Below, piece after piece: positions 8,544 to 18,632 of a stretch of DNA of 44,152 nucleotides. The position numbers and the translations under genes were made by a program. The stretch lies in assembly GCF_030167925.1 (NCBI RefSeq), contig NZ_JASKUT010000004.1, forward strand, positions 1 through 44,152, in the 5' to 3' direction. The first letter of the stretch is position 1. Each line of letters opens with the position of its first letter. The notes below the pieces were generated by a model. The model saw only the letters and a list, made by a program, of their open reading frames with translations. It was not told the origin of the DNA and made no database searches. The DNA comes from Paenibacillus silviterrae (GTDB taxonomy: Bacteria > Bacillota > Bacilli > Paenibacillales > NBRC-103111).

Positions 8544-9939
8544 ATGGCGAAAAAAATGCCCGAAATGGAAGATTATAAGTATGGTTTTCGCGACGAGCAC
8601 AAAGCGGTGTTCCAGTCGGAAAAGGCTTGAATAAAGAGATTGTTACGGAAATTTCGCGTATGAAGGGCGAGCCCGAGTGGATGCTGAGTTCCGTTTGAAG
8701 TCTCTGGAGCAATTCCAGAAGATGGATATGCCTACTTGGGGCGGCAACATGGACGATCTGGATTTCGAGGATATCCAGTACTACGTCAAGCCTTCTGAGA
8801 AGCAAGGCAAGACGTGGGAAGAGGTGCCTTCCGAAATCAAGGAAACGTTCGACAAGCTGGGTATTCCCGAGGCCGAGCAAAAGTTCCTTGCCGGCGTATC
8901 CGCTCAGTACGAATCTGAGGTAGTATACCACAGCATGCAGAAGGAGCTCGAAGACCAGGGCGTTATCTTTACCGATACGGATACTGCGCTTCGCGAATAT
9001 CCTGAGATCTTCAAAAAATATTTCGGCACGATCGTACCTCCAAGCGATAATAAATTTGCCGCTTTGAACAGTGCCGTATGGTCCGGCGGAAGCTTCATCT
9101 ACGTTCCGAAGGGCGTAAAGGTAGAAATTCCGCTGCAGGCATATTTCCGGATTAACTCGGAAAACATGGGGCAATTCGAACGTACGCTGATTGTTGCCGA
9201 CGAAGGCAGCTTCGTGCACTATGTAGAGGGCTGTACGGCTCCGATCTACAGCACAAACTCCTTGCATAGTGCGGTCGTTGAGATCCTCTGTCTGAAGGAC
9301 TCCCGTGTCCGTTACACCACGATCCAGAACTGGGCACCGAATATCTTCAACCTCGTAACCAAGCGTGCGGTAGCGGAAGAGAACGCAACGATGGAATGGG
9401 TTGACGGAAACATCGGCTCCAAGCTGACGATGAAATATCCTGCCGTCGTTCTGAAGGGCCGCGGCGCGAAGGGTATGGTGCTTTCCATCGCGGTAGCAGG
9501 GAAAGGTCAGCATCAGGACGCAGGAGCGAAGATGACGCATCTGGCTCCGGATACGACGTCCACGATCGTATCGAAGTCGATCAGTAAGCACGGCGGTAAA
9601 GTAACATACCGCGGCTTGGCTTCCTTCGGACGCAATTCCCAGGGGTCTAAGGCGAACATCAAGTGCGATACGCTGATCATGGATAATCAGTCCACATCGG
9701 ATACGATCCCTTACAATGAGATCATGAACGATAACATCACGCTGGAGCACGAAGCAACGGTATCCAAGGTTTCCGAGGATCAGCTCTTCTACCTGATGAG
9801 CCGCGGCTTAAGCGAAGCGGAAGCTACGCAAATGATCGTTATGGGCTTCATCGAGCCGTTTACGAAGGAGCTTCCAATGGAATATGCCGTAGAGATGAAC
9901 CGTCTCATCAAGTTCGAGATGGAAGGCTCTATCGGTTAA
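8544..9939 (+). CDS. sufB: Fe-S cluster assembly protein SufB, frame broken twice
   Basis: Main scaffold subunit of SufBCD. The ATG at 8544 has AAGGAGG upstream and begins MAKKMPEMEDYKYGFRDEH. One G is missing near 8618 (GGG to GG) and one near 8686 (GG to G); from about 8690 the frame runs clean to 9939. Restoring both bases gives 465 residues, the standard size. Typical tracts include YVEGCTAPIYSTNSLHSAVV and SRGLSEAEATQMIVMGFIEP. Last gene of the operon, followed by a strong terminator. A 402-codon antisense frame over this gene is a codon-bias shadow. Confidence 0.96.
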
Positions 9940-9947
9940 TAATAAGG

Positions 9948-9996
9948 AAGGACACAGCTTTCCCGGGTTATACCGGAGGCTGTGTCCTTTTTGTTT
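9948..9996 (+). terminator. suf operon terminator
   Basis: AAGGACACAGC (9948-9958) pairs perfectly with GCTGTGTCCTT (9979-9989), followed by TTTTTGTTT. Confidence 0.9.
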
Positions 9997-10078
9997 CCAT
10001 AGCCGACAATGCATAGGGGGTTCAGCCTTTTCTCATGCTATAGAAAGTGAAAATTTGCTGAACAAGGAGACAGCCAGC

Positions 10079-11231
10079 ATGAAAAAGCGAAGCCAAAGAG
10101 CCGTTTTAGCCATGATCATCGGAACTCTTCTCATCCCCACGGGCTGCGGCCATATTTTGTCCAAGGAACAGCGTCAAAACAATCAATTGAGCTTTCCGAG
10201 CACAGACGGAAGGCAGACGAACAGGGCAAGAGTGGAGCAGGAAAATGCCGCAAAGGGCCTTACGGCCCAGTCGAAGCACCAACCGAAGGTACTGGAAGCA
10301 GATACGGCCCGTTTGCCGCTCACGACGATCAACGGGGTAAGTTACGTTGAAGCTAACGCCTTCGCTAAGGCACTGGAGTATAACACCGATTGGGATGGCG
10401 ATCAAGGCGTGCTGCAAATAGGGGAATACGGCTCCAACTATGAGCTGAAGGTGAATGATACCACTGCCATGAAAGAAGAGGAGAAGGTAAGCCTTCCTCA
10501 AGCGCCAATCTTGAGAAACCATCAGGTGTTCCTGCCGTCTGCGGCGATTCAGCCTTTATTCGGCGACGATATCTCCTTCGAGCTGACAGATCGCGAAGTG
10601 GTTCTGCGTCCGGTGGGTGAAGCGGTAATGGATCCGATGGACGGACCGGAGGAGGCGGATACAGGCTCTGAACTGGACTTCGGAGATGACCCGGACGATC
10701 CTTTCAAGGGGGATGAGGGCGAGGATCCTGCCGATGCGGAAACGCTTAGCGGCGCTGTAGAGGAGCTGACACAGCTGAGCTCCGTGGAGCTGGAAGCGCT
10801 AATGAACCAAGAGGCCGTTCCGGTGTTAAAAAATATTGATATGAATGCTTTAATCCGCCGCGGAAAACGATATTTGGGCGTGAAGTATCGTTTCGGCACA
10901 GGGCCGTATCCAAGAACCGGCCGTTTCGACTGCTCCACCTTCACGGATTATGTGTTTAACAAGTTCGGCGTGGATTTGCCTAGAACGGCTCGCGCGCAAG
11001 CGAAAAGGGGAACGGCGGTCAGCCGAAAAACCTGCGTAAGGGCGACCTCATGTTCTTCTATGTACCGGGGCGGTTCAGGACCATAAGACGGTCGGGCATG
11101 TGGGCATCTATATGGGGAATCGCCGGATGATTCATGCTTCCCCGCTGCCTCGGAATGGCGTACAAATTTCAACTATCAATAAGGGCTACTGGAAAAAAAC
11201 GTTCTTGCGTGCCAAAAGAGTAGCGTATTAA
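10079..11231 (+). CDS. NlpC/P60 cell-wall peptidase lipoprotein, frame broken near the end
   Basis: Likely an exported lipid-anchored endopeptidase acting on peptidoglycan stem peptides. The ATG at 10079 has AAGGAGA upstream. MKKRSQRAVLAMIIGTLL plus LIPTGC forms a signal peptide with a lipobox Cys at about residue 27. Residues about 75-185 look like a stalk-type domain of the copper-amine-oxidase N-terminal family (INGVSYVEANAFAKAL, VFLPSAAIQPLFGD). A very acidic linker follows. The NlpC/P60 domain has Cys285 in GRFDCSTFTDYVF; after breaks near 11035 and 11085, VGHVGIYMGNRRMIHAS supplies the catalytic His. Ends at 11231. Monocistronic by its flanking terminators. Confidence 0.85.
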
Positions 11232-11243
11232 TGCTTCAAAGGA

Positions 11244-11277
11244 ATAAAGCTCAACGTCAGCCGACGTTGAGCTTTAT
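11244..11277. terminator. Bidirectional terminator
   Basis: ATAAAGCTCAACGTC (11244-11258) and GACGTTGAGCTTTAT (11263-11277) form a perfect 15-bp stem with a 4-base loop between the convergent NlpC/P60 and HD-GYP genes. Confidence 0.85.
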
Positions 11278-11279
11278 TT

Positions 11280-12312
11280 CTAAACAAAGATTTGTTCGAT
11301 ATCCAGCTCCCGTTCGTGAGACAAATCAACGAACCTTCCCTCGACGTTAATTAAGGGCCGGAAGAAGTCCACCGGATTCGTCAGAACGATTGTGCCGAGC
11401 TGTCCATTCGTTAGCTGGAGCTTCTTTCCGACAAAATTAGGAACCATATTCCGAATAAACACCTGTGTAATGCCAGGGTCCAGCTCTCCGAAGCTGCAGC
11501 GATGGATTTCACGGAGAACATGCAGCAGATTGCGGGCCTTCTGATATGTGCGATTGGAGATCATGGCGCTATACACATCGGCGACCGCTACGATTTTGGA
11601 CATACGGGACATTTCATGTCCTTTAATCCGCAGGGGATAGCCGGTCCCGTCCAGCCGCTCATGATGCTGCAGCGCCGCGACCGCCAAGCTTTGCTCGAAG
11701 CCGGATTGCTTCAGCATCTCATACCCGAAAATGGTATGCTTTTTAATTTCTTCGTACTCCTCATCGGTAAGACGCGAAGGCTTCTGAAGGATGTCTATGG
11801 ATACCTTGCTCTTGCCTATATCGTGCAGATAGCCCGCTTTTCCGCCAATAACGCTTCGTCTTCCGACTGCCCCAGCCATTTCGCAATGTAATAAGAGATC
11901 ATGCCTACTTGGACGCTATGCTGTAAGTGTAATCGTCCTTCGTATTTAGAGCGATCAGAAGCGAGACGACGTCTTTTTCCTGCTTGAAGTGTTGAACGAG
12001 CGGGGTGAAACCGTTCTCCACTTGCTCCTCATGGAGCTTCCTTCATGAAGTACTTGCTCAAACACAAGCTTGATGTTGTCGACCGCGTTGCCTGTATGCT
12101 TCTGCTTGCTGCTCTTGGACTGTTGAGACGGTGAGCCTGGAATTTTCCACTTGCAAATCAATGTCGACATAATCCAAGTCATGTCGCTGCAGTTTAGCAA
12201 TATCCTCCGCATGAAGAACCGTATGAGCGGATAGCACAAGAAGCCCGTGCTTGTTGAAGGTATCCGACCCCAAACGATCGCCAACCCGCACATCATAAAT
12301 GGGAACCCGCAA
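11280..12312 (-). CDS. HD-GYP domain protein, frame broken several times
   Basis: Probable cyclic-di-GMP phosphodiesterase. The start is TTG at 12312 (MRVPIYDVRVGDRLGSD), with GAGGTG about 8 bases upstream. The first ~80 residues form the N-terminal domain often seen before HD-GYP in Firmicutes. Pieces in other frames then give NAVDNIKLVFEQVLHEG and a stretch with the expected DYTYSHSVQV-type helix. From about 11850 the clean frame carries GYLHDIGKSKV (HD motif), LQHHERLDGTGYP (HHExxDGxGYP) and ELDPGITQVFIRN. Breaks cluster near 12100, 12010, 11940 and 11885. Corrected length is about 345 residues. A second HD-GYP gene lies at 17384. Confidence 0.85.
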
Positions 12313-12354
12313 AAGAATTCACCTCAAAATAAAAAATATTGTGCGATTTCCCTA

Positions 12355-12383
12355 ATCATACCAGCATTCGGATTGGCAAACAA
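12355..12383 (-). promoter_or_regulatory. Candidate sigma-A promoter of the first HD-GYP gene
   Basis: On the minus strand TTGTTT (12378-12383), a 17-base spacer and TATGAT (12355-12360). The TTG start is about 43 bases downstream. A perfect AT-rich palindrome AGTAAAATTTTACT lies just upstream at 12404-12417. Confidence 0.5.
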
Positions 12384-12466
12384 TGTCGAACTGCGCGATT
12401 TGAAGTAAAATTTTACTAAAAATTTATTAATAATTATTGAAAATTTAACACAAAAATTCCATTAAG

Positions 12467-13542
12467 TTACATTCCGATATAACGGCTATAAAGGCTCTTG
12501 GCCAATACTGGATCATCCGTTCCTTGGACCAGCATCCCGTCCGCCTTCAAACAGCACAAACGTGATTTCGTCATCCAGCCGGAACTTGAGCAGGAACGGA
12601 TTCAGCTCCACTTCGCCCAGCGGACGCAATCGCTCCGCCCATTCCTTTAGGCTTAGCGCGGAAGGCCTAACCGGCTGAATCTGCACGGAGTTTCTCCCGC
12701 ATAGCGTTTGCAGCGTATCCTCATGCATGAATGCTTCCAAATATTCATAACGTCTTCCGCACAGCAGGGGCAGTCCGCTTTCCGGGCTTTGCTCACGTCA
12801 ACGGCCGAGTATTGGTTGTACCACAGATCCCAGTGGACCATCCGCCGATTGCGCTGCTCGTGAGCGCCGACGAGCAGCTTCATGGCCTCGGTCGCCTGAT
12901 GTGAAGCGACCGTATGTATGATCGGCCCGATGACGCCGGCCGTATCGCACGTCTCGGTCGTTCCCTGCGCCGGGGGCTGCCCGAAGAGGCAGCGCAAGCA
13001 AGGCGTCTCTCCGGGAACGACGGTAAGGCTTACGCCGCGGGAGCTGACCGCGCCGCCGTAAATCCACGGGATGCCGTGCTTAAGGCTCACGTCATTGATC
13101 AGGAACCGCACCGCGAAGTTGTCGGTTCCGTCCAGGATGAGCTGCACATCCGTCAGCAGCTCTTCCGCATTGGTCGCGTTCAGGTCCGCGACCACCGGTT
13201 CGACCGCGACCTGCGAGTTCGCGGCCCGGAGCCGCGCCGCTGCGGCGACGGCCTTCGGCGACGAGCCGGCCGCATCGGCTTCGTCGTACAGCATCTGCCG
13301 CTGCAGATTGCTGGTCTCGACGAAGTCGCGGTCGATCAGGCGCACGAAGCCGACCCCTGCGCGAATCATATGGTTCGCGAGGACGGTGCCGAGGGCGCCC
13401 ATGCCTACGATGGCGACACGTGCCTCGTGAAGCTTCGCTTGGCCTTCCGGCCCGATCGGGAGGAATAACATTTGCCGAGAGTAGCGGGCAAGGTGGCTAA
13501 GATCTCGTTCTCCTGTATGTGGCTTGCTTCATTCATGTTCAT
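12467..13542 (-). CDS. MoeB/ThiF-family adenylyltransferase, frame broken
   Basis: E1-like enzyme that adenylates the C-terminal Gly-Gly of a ubiquitin-like sulfur carrier, here most likely MoaD by context. Starts MNMNEASHIQENEILATL at 13542 after AAGGAGGAGG; the frame breaks near 13470 and continues with VAIVGMGALGTVLANHMI (nucleotide-binding loop) and LIDRDFVETSNLQRQMLY. Zinc ligands are CLRC and CPCC, with the candidate catalytic Cys in TETCDTAGVIGP. After breaks near 12735 and 12560 the C-terminus ends in LAKSLYSRYIGM at 12467. About 358 residues. ThiF versus MoeB cannot be separated by sequence alone. Its ATG overlaps the moaE stop (ATGA). Confidence 0.85.
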
Positions 13543-14001
13543 GCTGCCCCTCCTCCTTCGGGAGTCGATTGGCCGGGACCGGCTGTAGGATCCCAGGGCC
13601 CCAGCTGATGGCCCTTCCATTCGGAGCCGTCCTCCCAATTTTCTTTCTTCCATATCGGTACAATTTGCTTCAGTCGCTCAATGGCATACGGCTCGCTTCG
13701 TAAGCGGCGGCGCGATGGGGGCGGAAACGGCAATCACCACGCTAATTTCACCGATCCCCACGGTGCCCAGACGATGGGTAATGGCGCATAACGCCCCGTC
13801 CCACCTCTCCCCGATCTCCGAGCAGATTTGCTCCATCGTCTTGAGAGCCATAGGCTCGTAAGCCTCATATTCTAGCAGCGTCGTTCTCTTCCCGAAGGTA
13901 AATTCCCTCGTGGTTCCGACAAAGGAGAGCGACGCACCGTGGTTCGGATGAATCACCTTGCCGGTGACTCTTCTACAGAAATCGGATCCTTAGTAATACA
14001 T
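13539..14001 (-). CDS. moaE: Molybdopterin synthase large subunit MoaE (probably fused to MoaD)
   Basis: MoaE inserts sulfur, supplied by MoaD thiocarboxylate, into precursor Z to make molybdopterin. The clean part reads VIHPNHGASLSFVGTTREFT and LLEYEAYEPMALKTMEQIC; the catalytic lysine tract is IVPIWKKENWEDGSEWKG near the C-terminus. Breaks occur near 13725 (before YAIERLKQ) and near 13960 (before VTGKVIHPNHG, where another frame gives DPISVEEV). The start is uncertain: an ATG at 14001 is possible, but no stop follows MoaD in any frame close by, so MoaD and MoaE may be one polypeptide. The stop at 13539-13541 overlaps the ThiF/MoeB start. Confidence 0.85.
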
Positions 14002-14289
14002 ACAAGGTTCCCCGACGTCCGTGCAGCTCTTCCTCCGTCGGTTCTCCGCCCGATACCGGAGGGATGATCGCAATTTCATCCTTCTCGGTGAGAAGCAGCT
14101 CCGCTCGGCGTAAGCTTGATTTACCGCAATGAAGGATTGCTGCAGCGAGCGCGCTGCGTGAGGATACAGCTCTGCCAGCTTCTCCTTAAGCGCCTCTACC
14201 GTAAGGGATTCCTGCTCGATATGTAAAGTCAGCTCGGATCCGCCTAGCTGCTCGGCGAGTCCTGCAAACAGCAATAGTTGAAGTTTCAT
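13990..14289 (-). CDS. moaD: Molybdopterin synthase small subunit MoaD, frame broken
   Basis: Ubiquitin-like sulfur carrier for molybdopterin synthesis. ATG at 14289 after GGAGG: MKLQLLLFAGLAEQLGGSEL, then EALKEKLAELYP and SFIAVNQAYA. A break near 14105 shifts the frame to IIPPVSGG, the canonical MoaD end, encoded at 14045-14070. Unusually, no stop codon follows the Gly-Gly: that frame continues EPTEEELHGRRGTLYV, and no frame has a stop for over 40 bases. MoaD normally needs a free C-terminal Gly-Gly. Compare the M. tuberculosis MoaX fusion, which is cleaved after this motif. Confidence 0.8.
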   Translation of the reverse strand: MKLQLLLFAGLAEQLGGSELTLHIEQESLTVEALKEKLAELYPHAARSLQQSFIAVNQAYAERSCFSPRRMKLRSSLRYRAENRRRKSCTDVGEPCMYY

Positions 14290-14324
14290 GACGCCTCCAC
14301 GACTTCCTTTTTTCCTTTCAGCAT

Positions 14325-14353
14325 ATCATATTTTTCATGGGAAATGGTATAAT
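14325..14353. promoter_or_regulatory. Overlapping divergent promoters, moa genes and oxidoreductase gene
   Basis: Plus strand: an extended -10, TGGTATAAT, at 14345-14353, about 50 bases before the 14403 start. Minus strand: TTATAC (14347-14352), 16-base spacer, TATGAT (14325-14330), about 35 bases before moaD. The plus -10 and minus -35 share bases, so the two promoters should exclude each other. Confidence 0.45.
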
Positions 14354-14402
14354 GGGATGAGTTTGGCTGTGGTTTTGGACTTAAGGCAAGGGAGGCATAA
14401 CG

Positions 14403-14862
14403 ATGCAATTCACGTATATGATGAAATACATGGGAGCGGACAACTTACCGTTCAGGAAATGGCTTCGCTGGCCGGCGGCGGCTTTGCTCTGCAGGAGCGC
14501 GTTCCGTCCGTCTCCGGCAAGGCCTTCGATCTGAAGCGCTGGTATGCCGGATGGCGCGGGCAGCAGGGAGGGGAGAACGACAGACTGCCGGTCCTTCTTC
14601 AAGTTGAGGCGGCGGATGAATTTCAGGCAACGATTCCATGGGATCAGCTCGATCAGGCATGCTTCTTGTACGAGCAGAAGATGGCAATCCGCTGAAGAAA
14701 GGGTTTCCGCTTCGTCTCTACGTTCCGGACGGCAGCAGCGAATGCTTAAATGTCAAAAGCGTTGTTACCCTTCGTCTAGGGTATGAAGGGCTTGCTCCGG
14801 AGGAGGCAACCTACGGCTTCAAAAACACGGTGAGCCTGGACGATCTGAAGCTTCGCAAATAG
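14403..14862 (+). CDS. Small molybdopterin-oxidoreductase-domain-like protein, frame broken
   Basis: About 153 residues after correcting two single-base deletions (near 14440 and 14690). Start MQFTYMMKYMGADN at 14403 with AAGGGAGG upstream. The C-terminal tract GFPLRLYVPDGSSECLNVKS resembles the end of the sulfite-oxidase-type molybdopterin-binding fold (GxPLRLxxP...VKxxxxL). It is far smaller than a full sulfite oxidase, so it may be a degenerate or non-catalytic relative. Divergent from the moaD-moaE-moeB genes, which supports a molybdenum link. The family call is an inference from short motifs. Confidence 0.5.
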
Positions 14863-14904
14863 AGCAGCCTTCGAAGCCGCTAAACGAAAGGAGAGCGCTT
14901 ATGA

Positions 14905-16339
14905 ATGCTGATCGAAAACCGTCTGCGAATCCTCCATACGAACGATCTGCATAGCCGCTTCGAGCAAATGCCGAAGATTGCGGCGGTCATCCGGAGGCTG
15001 CGGTCGGAAGCCGGCGAGGAGCACACCGTTACGCTGGACATTGGAGATCATTTGGATCGAATGTTTCCGGAAACGGAGGGCACGGAGGGGCTTGCGAACA
15101 TCGCTGTGCTGAATGCAACGGGCTACGACGCCGTGACGCTAGGCAATAATGAAGGACTGACCTTCAGCAGGAGCATGCTTGCCAAGCTGTATGCCGAGGC
15201 TCAGTTTCATATCGTCGCCAGCAACTTGCCGGAGACGGCCACCGGGGAGCTGCCCGAGTGGGCCCTGCCGTATCAAATCCTTACCAAATCAGGAATCCGG
15301 ATTGCTTGATAGGGGTCACGGCTTATTTTACAGAGTACTATCGCTTGCTCGGGTGGGATATTCAGGAGCCGCTGCAGGTAACGGAGCAGCTCGTTCGTAA
15401 GCTTCGTCCCGAGGTCGATGTGCTGATCGTGATGTCTCATCTCGGTCTGCGGCTGGATGAACGGATGGCACAAGAAATTCCGGGCATAGACGTCATTCTG
15501 GGCGGACACACGCATCACTTGCTTGAGGAAGCTCAGCGTATGAATCAAGCGCTGTATGTGCCACAGGCAAATTCGGTCAGTATGTCGGGATCGTCGACCT
15601 GGAGCTCGACAGCGTAAGCAAGGCCATCCTATCCTCCTCCGGCTCCGTCATAGCAACCGAACCATTGGAAGAGAACGACTCCGAGGTGAAACAAGTCATC
15701 GCGGCGTATTCAGAGCTTGCCAGGCAAACCCTTAGCCACCCGGTGGCCTTCGTGGACAGAGCGCTCCCGCACAATTGGAACGGCGATTCCCCTTTGGGGA
15801 ATCTTCTTGCGGCGGGACTGCGCCGGGTGACGGAGGCCGAGATCGGGCTTGTGAACGCGGGACAGCTCCTGGGGGATTTGAACTACGGTCCAGTCACGTC
15901 CGGAGACTTGCTGGCCTTGTGTCCGTCGCCTATTAATCCGTGCCGCATGACGCTGACCGGAGCACAGCTGCTGCGTGCGCTGGAGCAAGCCTTACTGCCG
16001 GAATACACGGAAAAGGCGATTAAGGGTTACGGCTTCGGGGCAAGGTGCTCGGCACCCTCTGTCTCGATGGAATGATCGTAGAGTATGACCCTGCCGGCAA
16101 AGCGGGACGCAAAATCCATCGTGTGCTTGTGGATCAGCGCCACTTGAATTGCAAAGGTCATACCGTATTGGGACCATCGATATGTTTACCTTCGGAATCG
16201 GATACCTCCCGATCGCCGAGGGAACGCATGTAGAATACTTGCTGCCGGACTTCCTTCGCGACGTGCTGCTTCGGGAGCTGCATGCTCGGGGGCGATTGAG
16301 GATAGTCTGCATCGCCGCTGGTTGTCTATCGAGCCATAA
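14905..16339 (+). CDS. YunD-like metallophosphoesterase / 5'-nucleotidase, frame broken
   Basis: Two-domain calcineurin-like phosphatase with a C-terminal nucleotidase domain, similar in size (about 478 residues) to B. subtilis YunD. Metal-site motifs are RILHTNDLHSRFE, VTLDIGDHLDRM, VTLGNNEGLTF, VLIVMSHLGLRL and VILGGHTHHLLEE. The C-terminal domain has PLGNLLAAGLRR, GLVNAGQLLGD and TLTGAQLLRALEQ. Frame breaks lie near 15300, 15580, 16040 and 16140, and near 16285, after which AIEDSLHRRWLSIEP ends at 16339. No signal peptide, so it should be cytoplasmic. Substrate unknown. Start chosen as ATG 14905; an ATG at 14901 is also possible. Confidence 0.85.
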
Positions 16340-16402
16340 CTGCGGAATGCGGCGTTCGTACGGTACCTAATGCTCTGAATTCCGGTTCTTGGAGGCGTGA
16401 AA

Positions 16403-17184
16403 TGTACGATATTTGGGTTGCCGTTATCATCGGTATTGTGGAGGGCTTGACGGAATTTCTGCGGTTTCCTCGACCGGCCATATGATCCTGACGGGTTATT
16501 TGCTGGGAATTCCGGAAAGCGATGAATTTATCAAAACGTTCGAAATCGCGATCCAGCTCGGAGCGATCCTGGCCGTTGTGCTGCTGTATTGGAAACGAAT
16601 CATGCGATTATTCGGCCTTACAAGTCCGATAAACCGGGACCGAGACTGAATCTGTTCCATATTGCGATTGCCATTGTACCTGCCCTCGGATTGGCTTATG
16701 TGCTGAAGGATTTTATAAAAGGCCAGCTGTTCTCGCCGACCACCGTCCTCATTGGGCTTGTCCTCGGAGGGATTCTTCTCATTATTGGGGAGAAGCAGCA
16801 AGGCACGGTGACGACGAGGATGTGGATCAGATTACTTATAAGCAGGCTCTCATGGTCGGCTTATGGCAGATTTCTCTCGATCTGGCCGGGGTTCTCCCGC
16901 TCCGGATCGACGATCGCCGGGGGGATGCTGTCCGCATGAGCCGGGCTGCCGCCGCTGATTTTACATTTATCATCGCCATCCTGTCATGGTTGTGGTGACC
17001 GGTTACGAGATGCTCAAAAGCTTCGATCAGTTTTCTTCAGAGCAGTTCGGTTTCTTCACAACAGGGTTCGTTGTATCGTTTATTGTTGCGCTGTTGGCCG
17101 TCGTTACGTTCATCAAGTTCGTTCAGCCGGTTCAGCTTGTCTTATTTTGCCTACTACCGATTCCTGATTGCCGCGGTGTTCTGA
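16403..17184 (+). CDS. uppP: Undecaprenyl-diphosphate phosphatase UppP (BacA), frame broken
   Basis: Membrane enzyme that recycles the lipid carrier for cell-wall synthesis and can give bacitracin tolerance. MYDIWVAVIIGIVEGLTEFL starts at 16403 after GGAGG; a missing C near 16462 (CCGG to CGG) interrupts the EGLTEFLPVSSTGHMIL motif. Later segments give IAIQLGAILAVVLLYWKR, the catalytic WPGFSRSGSTIAGGMLS, VVVTGYEMLKS, and the ending YRFLIAAVF at 17184. At least five one-base losses (near 16462, 16625, 16805, 16935, 16985, 17135). Corrected length is about 263 residues, normal for UppP. Multi-pass membrane protein. Confidence 0.94.
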
Positions 17185-17210
17185 TGTTTCTGCTTCGTTA
17201 GGTTAAGTGG

Positions 17211-17250
17211 GCCGGGGTCCTAATTTGATTAGGACTTTCGGCTTTCTTGT
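17211..17250 (+). terminator. uppP terminator
   Basis: GTCCTAAT (17217-17224), loop TTG, ATTAGGAC (17228-17235), with outer GCCG/CGGC pairing and a T-rich tail ending in eight T. Confidence 0.85.
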
Positions 17251-17383
17251 TTTTTTTGTCATAAAATTAATAAAAAAGTAGAAAAATGCATCAAAAGATA
17301 GTTGCCATTTTTTGACGGATCTTTTACTCTTATCATACAGCCTTATTCTAAAAAAAATTTAAGAAAGTAGACGTGACACTTCT

Positions 17384-18488
17384 ATGCGCTTGCTGCCTAT
17401 CGCGAAGATCATACCCGGGATGAAGCTTGCAAAAAGATATACAACAGCGACGGTTTGGTCTTGCTGAATGAAGGGGTGGAGCTCTCCTCGTCATTGATCA
17501 AGCGTTTAGGAGATCACGGTGTAGATTTTGTTTATATAAGTGACCCCAGAACTGATGACATTGTAATACGGGAGCTTATCTCGGATGAGACGCGCGCTGC
17601 AGCCATTTCCGGAATCAAGCAGTCCTTCCGCACGGCTATGGAGGATCACATGAAGCGTAAAGCGGTTGGCGCCTTGCAGGTGGGCAAGGTGTTCCGCAAT
17701 TTGCTGACGATGATTCTCGACGATCTCAGCAGCCATAAAGACGCGATGATCATGCTGACCAATATTCATACAATGGATGATTATTTATATCAGCACTCTC
17801 TTAACGTATGCATATACTCAACGATGCTTGGAATGGCTCATGGGTATTCCAGAGAGGAGCTCATGACGCTGGGACTCGGCTCGCTGCTGCACGATATAGG
17901 CAAGACTCAGATCCCTATACAGCTTTTGCGCAAGAACGACAGACTGACCGATGAGGAATATCTTGTGATCAAGAAGCATGCGGAATTCGGCTACCGCTTC
18001 CTGAAGGACGAGCCTAATATCCCGCTGCTCTCCGCTCACTGCGCCTTCCAGCACCATGAGCGTGTTGACGGTTCGGGTTATCCCCGGGGCTTAAAGGGGG
18101 ACGAGATCCATGAGTATGCCCGATGGATCGGACTCGTCGACTCGTATGACGCCATGACGACCCATCGGGTGTACCGCAGAGCGATGCTTCCTCATCAGGC
18201 AATGGAGATTTTGTATGCCGGCACGGGAACTCTCTATGATATGAAGAAGATCGAACTGTTCCGGGACAAAATCGCAATCTATCCGCTTGGCGTCACCGTT
18301 ACGCTGAATACGGGCGAAACGGGAGTTGTGTGCGATCTGAATCCTTCCGTTCCGCATCGGCCCACGGTACGTATTCTGAAGAATGCCTATGGGGAAGATA
18401 TTCAGTCCCTTTCGATATTGATTTGTCGCAGCAGATGACGCTGCTTATTACCGGTGTAGGTGAAGAGAACGCGGTTACGCCGGTATAA
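17384..18488 (+). CDS. HD-GYP domain protein, second copy, frame broken at both ends
   Basis: Probable cyclic-di-GMP phosphodiesterase of about 368 residues, same architecture as the 11280-12312 gene. Starts MRLLPIAKIIPGMKLAK at 17384, breaks near 17440, and runs on from LVLLNEGVELSSSLI. The catalytic domain has HSLNVCIYSTMLG, LLHDIGKTQIPI, FQHHERVDGSGYPRGLKGDE and LVDSYDAMTTHRVYR. A break near 18410 leads to DIDLSQQMTLLITGVGEE and a stop at 18488. Its own terminator follows. Substrate assignment comes from the family. Confidence 0.9.
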
Positions 18489-18492
18489 TGCA

Positions 18493-18545
18493 AAGGCGGT
18501 TCCTTGCGGGAGAAAGTCCTTCCACAAGGGACGGCCTCTTTGTTT
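18493..18545 (+). terminator. Terminator after the second HD-GYP gene
   Basis: An imperfect stem (AGGCGGTTCCTTG with CAAGGGACGGCCT, two mismatches) is followed by CTTTGTTTTC. Confidence 0.55.
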
Positions 18546-18632
18546 TCAGAAAGCCGTTCGGTTTTCTTTTGTGACGGGTTGCGATACAATAAAATGAAAA
18601 TAAACCTCAAGAGTCAGGTGTGAAGAATTACC

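Noticed and set aside
8542..9750. 402-codon open frame on the minus strand opposite sufB
   Set aside because: It lies wholly over a highly conserved gene, has no ribosome site or recognisable motif, and is rich in Arg/Leu/His as expected of a shadow frame.
4694..9939. Calling the broken suf genes pseudogenes
   Set aside because: The breaks are one-base changes mostly in short runs; restoring them gives full-length proteins of standard size with all motifs.
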